From NCBI RefSeq assembly GCF_000380185.1, contig NZ_KB904752.1:18473-82472 (forward strand): a stretch of DNA of 64,000 nt, read 5' to 3'. Positions 34,338 through 42,745 of the stretch are shown piece after piece; position 1 is the first letter of the stretch, and each line of letters starts with the position of its first letter. Position numbers and translations under genes: made by a program. Under the pieces are notes generated by a model. That model was not told where the DNA came from, did no database searches, and saw nothing but the letters and a program-made list of their open reading frames with translations. The stretch is from Thiofilum flexile DSM 14609 (GTDB taxonomy: Bacteria; Pseudomonadota; Gammaproteobacteria; Thiotrichales; Thiotrichaceae).

Positions 34338-37300
34338 ATGCTAAAAATAGCTAGTTTTAAAGTCAAACTGTATTGGCTATACAGTCTATTTCTCTTACTT
34401 TTTTATTTTCCTGTACCCGCGTTAGCGGCAGTACCGGCTATTGGGGGTTCTAGTACTTGTACGGCTACCGGGGGTACCGATGTACTTTTTCTAGTGGATG
34501 ACTCAGGATCGGTCACTGACGCAGAATATACTGAGTTTGCTGCAACCATAGTGAATATCGGTAATACACTGCTGGCTGCTAATCCAGCCACCCGTCTGGC
34601 TGTGGCTCATTATGCAGGGCCTGATACTGGCCCTGAGATTGGTCAACAGATCTTTCTTGAGCGTGATTTTTCGACCGCTGCACTCTCCTCTCCTGTACGT
34701 CATTTTGCCCAAACTTTGCTGTATACTGATCATTTGGCAGGCTCTGTTTATCAAGTGAGCTATGCGCTGGATGGAGATGCTGCTACCACCTCTAGTTATA
34801 TTGTAAGCCCTCTCAAAGAACTTAGTCGTGATTTAAACCGTCCTTTGCAAATTGTGGATTTTACCGATGCAATGCGAGCGGAGTCATACGGCACCGCCGT
34901 ACTCCCTGGCGAAGCCAGTGCTATGATTGATATTCCGGGGTATGACTATGAACCCAATGATGCCTCTAACTTTACCATCTTCAATATATTAAAAAACCAA
35001 GGGGTTAAGTTTTCAGTAGCACTTCTTAGTTCACCTGCACCAGCGGTGACTAACCCCGCCGCCGCCGCCATTGCCTCGGTGGGTGGATCGTGGACAGGTG
35101 CTATAGAAGATAATCCGGTGGATCCTGAAGGATCTAAGACTCTCCCTAGACGTTTTGAAACCTCCGCTACTACTTTCACACTCTCTGCCACACAAATTAC
35201 GAATTTTGTTACCCCCATTGCTAATATGTGCCCCTATAATGTTAATGCAGCGCCTGTGATTAGCAGTAATGGGGGTGGCGATACGGCCGCTATTAGTGTG
35301 GCGGAGAATCAAACCGCAGTGACAACAGTGACCGCCACCGATGCCGACGGGGATACCCTGACTTATAGCATTACGGGTGGAGCGGATGCGGCTAAGTTCA
35401 CCATCAATAGTAGTACGGGTGTCTTACAATTTGCCACAGCCCCTGACTATGAAGCGCCTACCGATAGTGGAGCTAATAATGTTTATGACGTTCAAGTGAC
35501 GGTATCGGATGGCAGAGGTGGTACGGATCTGCAAACCATTGCCGTGACAGTGACGGATGTCGCTGAAAGCATACCTGTTATTGGAGGTTCTGGTACTTGT
35601 ACGGCTACGGGGGGTACCGATGTTGTGTTTCTATTGGATAACTCAGGATCTGTCCTTGCGGCAGAATATACTGAATATGCCTCAACGGTGGTGAGTATCG
35701 GTAATGCGCTGCGTACTGCTAATCCAGCCACTCGTATTGCTGTCGCTCATTTTGCAGGCCCCTTGAGTGGTATACCCTTCTCCGATTATGGCCAGTATCT
35801 CTCTCTAGAGCGTGACTTCTCAACCGCTGCGCTCTCCTCGCCTGTACGTCAATTTCCCAGCATTTATAACTATGGTGAGGACAATCTAGCCGGTGCTGTT
35901 ACTCAATTGAGCTATGCGCTGGATGGGAATGCCAGTACTACCTCTAGTTTTGTTCTAAGCTCGCTCAAAGAGCTAAACCGTGATTTAACTCGCCCCTTAC
36001 AAATCGTCATTTTCACCGATGCCTATCGAGACGGGTCTGTCGCTGGTTCTGCCATGATTGATGGGGTGGGGTATGGTTATGAGCCGAATGATGGGTCAAA
36101 CTTTACCATCTATAACCTCTTAAAAGCCCAAGGTGTTAAGTTTTCAGTCGCAGCGCTTACGCTACCTAATGGAATCACAGCCGATGAGCGTGATAAAGCG
36201 GCAGCTGCCATTGCCTCCGTGGGTGGATCTTGGACGGGTATTATAGAAAGTAATCCGGTGGATCCTGAGGGATCTCAGACTAGCCCTAGACGTTATGAAA
36301 CCTCTTCTACCTTCACACTGTCTGCTGCACAAATTAGTAACTTTGTAACATCAATCGCTAATATCTGCGGTCCTAATGTAGCACCTGTGATTACCAGTAA
36401 TGGTGGTGGTGCAACAGCGGCTATTAGTGTGGCAGAAAATCAAACGGCTGTTACAACAGTCACAGCCACCGATGCGGATGGGGATACTCTCACTTATAGC
36501 ATTACAGGTGGAGCGGATGCCGCTAAGTTCACCATCGATAGCAGTACGGGGGTCTTACAGTTTGCTACAGCCCCCGACTTTGAAACGCCTACCGATTCTG
36601 GAGGCAATAATGTTTATGATGTTCAAGTCACTGTATCGGACGGTAATGGTGGTACAGATATGCAAGACATTGCAGTCACAGTGACGGATGTAGCTGAAAA
36701 TGTGGCACCCGTGATTACCAGTAATGGGGGTGGTGATACCGCCGCTATTAGTGTGGCAGAAAACCAAACTGCAGTGACAACAGTGACAGCCACCGATGCC
36801 GACGGGGATACCTTAACCTATAGCATTACAGGTGGAGCGGATGCGGCTCTGTTCACTATTGATAACAGTACCGGCGTTTTACAATTTGTCACAGCTCCCG
36901 ACTATGAAGCCCCCACCGATACCGGAGCTGATAATGTTTATGATGTTCAAGTCACTGTATCGGATGGTAAGGGTGGTACGGATATGCAAGCGATTAGTGT
37001 TACCGTGACGGATGTAGCTGAAAATGTGGCCCCCGTGATTACTAGCAATGGAGGCGGTGATACTGCCTCTATTAGTGTGGCAGAGAATCAAACCGCCGTT
37101 ACAACAGTTACCGCTACCGATGTGGATGGGGACAACCTCACTTATAGCATTACAGGTGGAGCGGATGCCGCTAAGTTCACTATTGATAACAGTACCGGCG
37201 TTTTACAATTTGTCACAGCTCCTGACTATGAAAATCCTACCGATACCGGAGCCGATAATGTTTATGATGTTCAAGTGACGGTATCCGATGGTAAGGGTGG

Positions 37301-38132
37301 TACGGATATGCAAGCGATTAGTGTTACTGTTACGGATGTCGCTGAGGGGGGAGTCGTCTTACAAGTGAGAGGCTTTTTACAAGGGCCGTTTAGTAGCGAA
37401 ACTCAGCTAATGTATGATTCATTACGTACTAAAAACTTAATCCCTAGTACTCAACCTTATACCGCTGCGCCCTTTAATTACTCAGGAACTGAGCAACTCA
37501 ATGCTGCTTTGTTAACCGTGAGTGATTCAAATGCGATAGTTGATTGGGTATTAGTCGAGTTACGTAATGCGACTAACCCTAGTACCCTCGTAGCACAAAA
37601 AGCTGCCTTACTACAACGAGATGGTGATGTGGTTACAGCGGATACAGGTAGTGTGGATCTGACCTTTGCGAGTGTGGCGGCGGGTAATTACTATGTGGTC
37701 TTACGTCATCGTAATCACTTAGGTGTTATGAGTGCGAGTGCTTTAGCTTTAAGCCCTGTCCCTAGTCTGGTTGATTTTACCTTATCCGCTACCGCTGTTT
37801 ATGGCAGCTATGCTCGGTTAGAGGTGGATAGCAAGGCGGTTATGTGGGCGGGGGATGCGAATAAAAGCAATCAAGTGATCGCCAATGGCCCTAATAATGA
37901 TGTCAATGATCTATTAGGCCCTGTATTAGTTTATGAAAGCAATTCATTACTAAATAGTAACTATCAATTAGCGGGGTATCGTATATCGGATATCGATATG
38001 AATGGCTATACGCTGTTTGCAGGCCCTAGTAATGACACCAATATTGTCATTGGTAATGTATTAATGCACCCCAGTAATACTAGCCTTTCAGCCAATTTTG
38101 TGATCCCAGGTACTATTCCAAACGTCCAATAA
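34338..38132 (+). CDS. Secreted VWA/cadherin-repeat protein (1264 aa), paralog 1
   Basis: Likely adhesin or surface protein. Residues 1-30 are a signal peptide (FPVPALA|AVPA). VWA domain 1 (about 44-300) has the MIDAS motif DDSGS (FLVDDSGSVTDAEY). Cadherin-like repeat 1 is at about 302-410. VWA domain 2 (about 411-678) has DNSGS (FLLDNSGSVLAAEY). Cadherin-like repeats 2-4 begin near 679, 787 and 895 with VAPVITSNGGG. The C-terminal module (about 1004-1264) is shared with the beta-helix proteins and contains AGDANKSNQVIANGPNNDVN and SDIDMNGYTLFAGPSNDTN. Metal-dependent ligand binding by VWA and calcium-rigidified cadherin stalks are family expectations. It forms a tandem pair with the next gene. 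Confidence 0.85.
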   Translation: MLKIASFKVKLYWLYSLFLLLFYFPVPALAAVPAIGGSSTCTATGGTDVLFLVDDSGSVTDAEYTEFAATIVNIGNTLLAANPATRLAVAHYAGPDTGPEIGQQIFLERDFSTAALSSPVRHFAQTLLYTDHLAGSVYQVSYALDGDAATTSSYIVSPLKELSRDLNRPLQIVDFTDAMRAESYGTAVLPGEASAMIDIPGYDYEPNDASNFTIFNILKNQGVKFSVALLSSPAPAVTNPAAAAIASVGGSWTGAIEDNPVDPEGSKTLPRRFETSATTFTLSATQITNFVTPIANMCPYNVNAAPVISSNGGGDTAAISVAENQTAVTTVTATDADGDTLTYSITGGADAAKFTINSSTGVLQFATAPDYEAPTDSGANNVYDVQVTVSDGRGGTDLQTIAVTVTDVAESIPVIGGSGTCTATGGTDVVFLLDNSGSVLAAEYTEYASTVVSIGNALRTANPATRIAVAHFAGPLSGIPFSDYGQYLSLERDFSTAALSSPVRQFPSIYNYGEDNLAGAVTQLSYALDGNASTTSSFVLSSLKELNRDLTRPLQIVIFTDAYRDGSVAGSAMIDGVGYGYEPNDGSNFTIYNLLKAQGVKFSVAALTLPNGITADERDKAAAAIASVGGSWTGIIESNPVDPEGSQTSPRRYETSSTFTLSAAQISNFVTSIANICGPNVAPVITSNGGGATAAISVAENQTAVTTVTATDADGDTLTYSITGGADAAKFTIDSSTGVLQFATAPDFETPTDSGGNNVYDVQVTVSDGNGGTDMQDIAVTVTDVAENVAPVITSNGGGDTAAISVAENQTAVTTVTATDADGDTLTYSITGGADAALFTIDNSTGVLQFVTAPDYEAPTDTGADNVYDVQVTVSDGKGGTDMQAISVTVTDVAENVAPVITSNGGGDTASISVAENQTAVTTVTATDVDGDNLTYSITGGADAAKFTIDNSTGVLQFVTAPDYENPTDTGADNVYDVQVTVSDGKGGTDMQAISVTVTDVAEGGVVLQVRGFLQGPFSSETQLMYDSLRTKNLIPSTQPYTAAPFNYSGTEQLNAALLTVSDSNAIVDWVLVELRNATNPSTLVAQKAALLQRDGDVVTADTGSVDLTFASVAAGNYYVVLRHRNHLGVMSASALALSPVPSLVDFTLSATAVYGSYARLEVDSKAVMWAGDANKSNQVIANGPNNDVNDLLGPVLVYESNSLLNSNYQLAGYRISDIDMNGYTLFAGPSNDTNIVIGNVLMHPSNTSLSANFVIPGTIPNVQ

Positions 38133-38142
38133 TACGACTCAT

Positions 38143-38176
38143 ACTTCCTTTCTATTCATTAGGATAGAAAGGAAGT
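38143..38176 (+). terminator. Hairpin after VWA gene 1
   Basis: Perfect 13-bp stem ACTTCCTTTCTAT (38143-38155) with 38164-38176 and an 8-nt loop. No T run follows, so intrinsic termination is uncertain. The identical hairpin follows VWA gene 2. Confidence 0.6.
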
Positions 38177-38210
38177 CAATGATCTCACTTCGATTTTCTC
38201 TAACAACAGA

Positions 38211-38265
38211 CTTCTGCTCGTGTGAGCTTCGTGAGTATTACTTCATGAAGCTACACAAGGCAGAG
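38211..38265 (+). ncRNA. Long imperfect hairpin in VWA leader, copy 2
   Basis: Counterpart of 33691-33748. The core GTGTGAGCTTCGTGA pairs with TCATGAAGCTACAC, with compensatory changes relative to copy 1 at two pairs (38226-38251, 38227-38250). The outer stem is weaker than in copy 1. Confidence 0.4.
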
Positions 38266-38480
38266 CCGCTATTACTGCTGAGTGACTCTCTTCCTTCCCC
38301 TCATTCTTAACCGACTCTACTTTCGAGCAGGTTATTACCTACCTTTTTCATTCAGATTAGCCTAATAGGCTGCTAGCACTAGATCACTTCGCTGTCTATG
38401 AAGCTGATCATACACCCTATCGCCTTGGTAAATAATTCCTTGATAAATAAAGAGTATGTCATAATAGTTAAAATTTTTTC

Positions 38481-38520
38481 TTGACTTACGAAGCAATAAT
38501 TTCATAATAATAGGGTTAAT
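38481..38520 (+). promoter_or_regulatory. Single degenerate copy of the 40-bp operator-like unit
   Basis: Aligns with the tandem 40-bp units at 33891-33970 but is present once. TTGACT is kept, while the palindrome has decayed to ACGAAGCAATAATTTCAT. The bases on both sides match copy 1, so one unit was lost here or gained there. This predicts different regulation of the two VWA genes. Confidence 0.45.
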
Positions 38521-38898
38521 TGAGGTGAGAAAATTACAATAGGCCATTTTTTAAAGAAATGATTTCGGCTGTTGATCAGTATTTCAAGATTTAATTATTA
38601 CGCAATAGGTTAGATAAAATTTTAAGTAACTAGAATAAATTTTGATTTTGTACACTAAATTCATATTAAAAACATGAACTTTTGATCTTGTTATGCATTA
38701 AATCAATTGAGTATCTAAGCGTTAGGTTAACTATAATTTTTTTGAGTTATAGCTTATGGGGCTGCTTATTGTGATTGTTTCAATTTCTTTTTTAATAAAA
38801 TCTATAAAATATTAAATTATTAATATAGCCACTTAATTATTTTAATCTATTTTGGATTATTTATATAAAAACTATAGTAATGTAAAGCGGGTATAATC
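38521..38898 (+). other. Long AT-rich leader of VWA gene 2
   Basis: Paralogous to 33971-34337, with no ORF of coding character. Between the hairpin and the operator unit, copy 2 also carries about 75 bp absent from copy 1 (about 38320-38395). Confidence 0.4.
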
Positions 38899-41800
38899 AT
38901 GCTAAAAATAGCTAGTTTCAAAATCAAACTGTATTGGCTATACAGTCTATTCCTCTTACTTTTTTATTTTCCTGTACCCACGTTAGCCGCAGCACCTGCT
39001 ACTGGAGGTTCTACGAGCTGTACGGCTACCGGGGGTACCGATGTCATTTTTCTATTGGATAACTCAGGCTCTGTCCTTGCTGGAGAGTATGCTGACTATG
39101 CCTCAACGGTGTTGAGTATCGGTAATGCGCTGCGTACTGCTAATCCAGCCACCCGGATTGCTGTCGCTCATTTTGCAGGCCCCTTGAGTGGTGTACCCTT
39201 CGCCGATTATGGACAGTATCTCTCTCTGGAGCGTGACTTCTCAACGGCTGCACTTTCCTCCCCTGTCCGTCAATTTCCCAGCATTTATAATTATTCTGAG
39301 GACAATCTAGCGGGCGCTGTGAATCAATTGAGCTATGCGCTTGATGGAAATGCCAGCACCACCTCTAGTTTTATTCTAAGCCCCCTCAAAGAGCTGAGTC
39401 GTGACTTAACTCGTCCTTTACAAATCGTCATTTTCACCGATGCCTATCGAGACGGGTCTATCTCTGGTTCTGCTATGATTGATGGGGTGGGATATGGTTA
39501 CGAGCCTAATGATGGATCAAACTTTACTATCTATAACCTATTAAAAGCGCAAGGTGTTAAGTTTTCAGTCGCCGCACTTACGCTACCTAATGGAATCACA
39601 ACAGATGAGCGTGATAAAGCGGCTGCAGCGATTGCCTCGGTCGGTGGATCTTGGACGGGTATTATAGAAAGTAATCCGGCTGATCCTGAGGGGTCTCAGA
39701 CTAGCCCTAGACGCTATGAAACCTCCGCTACCTTCTTACTGTCTGCTGCACAAATTAGTAATTTCGTTACCCCCATCGCTAATATCTGCCCTCCTAATGC
39801 AGTTCCTGTGATTACCAGCGATGGTGGCGGGGATACCGCTGCTATTAGTGTGGTAGAGAACCGAACCGCTGTCACAACAGTCACCGCCACGGATGCCAAT
39901 GGAGATACCCTCACTTATAGCATTACCGGTGGAGCGGATGCGGCTAAGTTCACCATCGATAGCAGTACTGGCGTCTTACAATTTGTCACCGTTCCTGACT
40001 ACGAAGCGCCCACCGATAATGGAGCCAATAATGTTTATGATGTTCAAGTGACTGTAGCGGATGGTAAAGGCGGCACGGATATGCAGGCCATTGCAGTGAC
40101 CGTGACGGATATGTTTGATAATCCCGTACCGGCTATTGGAGGTTCTGGTCTTTGTACGGCGACGGGGGGGACAGATGTACTTTTTCTTTTGGATAACTCA
40201 GGATCTATTGTTCCGGCAGAATATACGGACTTTGCCTCCACGGTGGTGAAAGTGGGTAATGCGCTGCGTACTGCTAATTCAGCCACCCGTATTGCAATAG
40301 CTCATTATGCCGGGTCTCTTGGAGGAGCAGATTTTGGTCAAAATGTCTATTTTGAGCGTAATTTTTCAACGGCGTCTGTCGCCTCTCCAGTACGCCGATT
40401 TACTCCTCCTTCTACCCCTAATATGACCGAAGATAATATGGCGGGGGCTATTTATCAAATGAGTTATGCCCTTGATGGAAATGCCAGTACCACCTCTAGT
40501 TATATTGTCGGCTCTCTTAAGGAGCTGAGTCGTGATTTAACCCGCACTTTACAAATCGTTATTTTCACGGATGCGACTCGGTACTATCCCGACTCCTCAG
40601 CCATCATTGATGGTGAGGGGTTTGGCTATGAGCCTAATGATGGATCAAACTTTACTATCTATAATTTATTAAAAGCCCAAGGTGTTAAGTTTTCAATTAC
40701 AGCGCTTTCGATAGCGGAAACAGTAGGGGGGGAAACGGTGGAGATGCGTGATGCTGCTGCCGCTGCTGTGGCCTCCGTCGGTGGGTCTTGGACAGGTGGT
40801 ATAGAAACTAATCCAAATGATCCAGAAGGGTCTCAAACCTCTCCAAGGCGTTTTGAAACCACGACTAACTTTTTACTTAATGCGACACAAATTACTAATT
40901 TCGTTACCCCCATCGCTAATATCTGCCCGCTCAATGCAGTACCTGTGATTACCAGTAATGGTGGTGGAGCAACGGCCGCTATTAGTATGGCAGAAAATAA
41001 AACAGCGGTAACGACAGTAACAGCCACTGATGCTGATAACGATATCTTGACCTTTAGTATTACCGGTGGAGCGGATGCGGCTAAGTTCACCATCAATAGT
41101 AGTACTGGCGTCTTACAATTTGTCACAGCTCCCGACTATGAAGCGCCTACCGATTCTGGAGCCAATAATGTTTATAATGTTCAAGTCACAGTCGCTGATG
41201 GCAAAGGTGGCACAGATATGCAGGCCATTGCGGTGACAATAACTAATGTGGTGGCTGAAAATGCTCCCCCAGTGATTACCAGTAATGGTGGTGGTGATAC
41301 AGCCGCTATCAGTGTGCCAGAAAATCAAACCGCAGTTACAACCGTCACCGCGACGGATGCGAATGGGGATACCTTAACCTATAGCATTACAGGTGGAACT
41401 GATGCAGCTAAGTTCACCATCAATAGCAGTACGGGCGTCTTACAATTCGTTACAGCACCAGACTTTGAAACGCCTACCGATAATGGGGCTAATAATGTTT
41501 ATGATGTTCAAGTCACGGTCTCCGATGGCAAAGGCGGCACAGATATGCAAGCCATTGCAGTCACAGTGACTAATGTGGTTGAAAATGTTCCCCCTGTGAT
41601 TACCAGCAATGGTGGTGGAGATACCGCAGCAATCAGTGTGGCGGAGAATCAAACTGCAGTCACAACGGTCACGGCAACTGATGCGGACGGGGATACCCTG
41701 ACTTATAGCATTACAGGTGGAGCGGATGCGGCTAAGTTCACCATCAATAGTAGTACCGGAGTTTTACAATTTGTCACCGCTCCCGACTATGAAGCGCCAA

Positions 41801-42690
41801 CCGATAGCGGAGGCAATAATGTTTACGACGTTCAAGTGACAGTCTCTGATGGCAAAGGCGGCACGGATATGCAGGCTATTGCAGTCACAGTGACTAATGT
41901 GGCTGAAGGTGTTGTATTACAAGTGAAGGGTTTCTTACAAGGGCCGTTTAATGCTGAGACTTATTTGATGCATGATTCATTACGTATTCTCAATATAATC
42001 CCTAATAGCCAACCCTATACGATAACCCCCTTCGGCTATACTGGCACAGAGCCGTTAAATAATACTCTGCTAACAGTCAGTGGTGTTGATGCTATAACTG
42101 ACTGGATACTAGTCGAGTTACGTAATGCGACTAACCCTTCTATCATAGTGGCACAACAAGCGGCTCTCTTACAGCGTGATGGGGATGTGGTGACGGCGGA
42201 TACCGGGAGTGTGAATCTGACGTTTGCGAGTGTGATGGCGGGTAATTACTATGTGGTCTTACGTCATCGTAATCACTTAGGTGTTATGAGCGCGAGTGCT
42301 GTAGCTTTAGGTTCTGCGCCTAACTTAGTTGATTTTACCTTATCCGCTACCGCTGTTTATGGCAACAATGCACGGTTAGTGGTGGATAGTAAAGCCGTTA
42401 TGTGGGCAGGGGATGCGAATAAAAGCAATCAGGTGATCGCAAATGGCCCTAATAATGATGTCAATGGTCTATTAGGACCCATATTAGTGTATGAAGGTAA
42501 TACATTACTGAATAGTAACTATCAATTAAATGGGTATCGTATATCCGACGTCGATATGAATGGCTATACGCTATTTGCAGGCCCTAGTAATGATACTAAT
42601 CTTGTCATAGGTAATGTTTTAATGCACCCCGGCAATGCTAGCTTTTCAGCAAACTTTGTAGTGCCAGGTACTATTCCAAACGCCCAATAA
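38899..42690 (+). CDS. Secreted VWA/cadherin-repeat protein (1263 aa), paralog 2
   Basis: Tandem paralog of 34338-38132 with the same order: signal peptide (FPVPTLA|AAPA), VWA 1 (about 48-298, MIDAS DNSGS), cadherin-like repeat (299-407), VWA 2 (408-676, DNSGS), three cadherin-like repeats (from about 677, 788 and 894) and the shared C-terminal module (1002-1263). Its VWA 1 resembles VWA 2 of paralog 1 more than VWA 1 of that protein: both carry FADYGQYLSLERDF-type and DAYRDGS segments, so domains have been exchanged between copies. The gene converges on glnD. Its leader holds a single decayed operator-like unit. Confidence 0.85.
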   Translation: MLKIASFKIKLYWLYSLFLLLFYFPVPTLAAAPATGGSTSCTATGGTDVIFLLDNSGSVLAGEYADYASTVLSIGNALRTANPATRIAVAHFAGPLSGVPFADYGQYLSLERDFSTAALSSPVRQFPSIYNYSEDNLAGAVNQLSYALDGNASTTSSFILSPLKELSRDLTRPLQIVIFTDAYRDGSISGSAMIDGVGYGYEPNDGSNFTIYNLLKAQGVKFSVAALTLPNGITTDERDKAAAAIASVGGSWTGIIESNPADPEGSQTSPRRYETSATFLLSAAQISNFVTPIANICPPNAVPVITSDGGGDTAAISVVENRTAVTTVTATDANGDTLTYSITGGADAAKFTIDSSTGVLQFVTVPDYEAPTDNGANNVYDVQVTVADGKGGTDMQAIAVTVTDMFDNPVPAIGGSGLCTATGGTDVLFLLDNSGSIVPAEYTDFASTVVKVGNALRTANSATRIAIAHYAGSLGGADFGQNVYFERNFSTASVASPVRRFTPPSTPNMTEDNMAGAIYQMSYALDGNASTTSSYIVGSLKELSRDLTRTLQIVIFTDATRYYPDSSAIIDGEGFGYEPNDGSNFTIYNLLKAQGVKFSITALSIAETVGGETVEMRDAAAAAVASVGGSWTGGIETNPNDPEGSQTSPRRFETTTNFLLNATQITNFVTPIANICPLNAVPVITSNGGGATAAISMAENKTAVTTVTATDADNDILTFSITGGADAAKFTINSSTGVLQFVTAPDYEAPTDSGANNVYNVQVTVADGKGGTDMQAIAVTITNVVAENAPPVITSNGGGDTAAISVPENQTAVTTVTATDANGDTLTYSITGGTDAAKFTINSSTGVLQFVTAPDFETPTDNGANNVYDVQVTVSDGKGGTDMQAIAVTVTNVVENVPPVITSNGGGDTAAISVAENQTAVTTVTATDADGDTLTYSITGGADAAKFTINSSTGVLQFVTAPDYEAPTDSGGNNVYDVQVTVSDGKGGTDMQAIAVTVTNVAEGVVLQVKGFLQGPFNAETYLMHDSLRILNIIPNSQPYTITPFGYTGTEPLNNTLLTVSGVDAITDWILVELRNATNPSIIVAQQAALLQRDGDVVTADTGSVNLTFASVMAGNYYVVLRHRNHLGVMSASAVALGSAPNLVDFTLSATAVYGNNARLVVDSKAVMWAGDANKSNQVIANGPNNDVNGLLGPILVYEGNTLLNSNYQLNGYRISDVDMNGYTLFAGPSNDTNLVIGNVLMHPGNASFSANFVVPGTIPNAQ

Positions 42691-42700
42691 CATGACTCAT

Positions 42701-42734
42701 ACTTCCTTTCTATTCATTAGGATAGAAAGGAAGT
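42701..42734. terminator. Shared hairpin between VWA gene 2 and glnD
   Basis: The same 13-bp stem (ACTTCCTTTCTAT) as at 38143-38176, here between convergent genes and 12 bp beyond the glnD stop. It may serve as a terminator in both directions. Confidence 0.6.
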
Positions 42735-42745
42735 GGCTTGTGGTT

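Noticed and set aside
34503..37278. Several 70-95 aa ORFs on both strands inside the VWA genes
   Set aside because: They recur with each cadherin or VWA repeat and are by-products of the coding repeats.
38362..38547. 61-aa ORF on the minus strand in the VWA leader
   Set aside because: Spans the operator-like unit, is not conserved in the paralogous leader, and has no RBS or domain.
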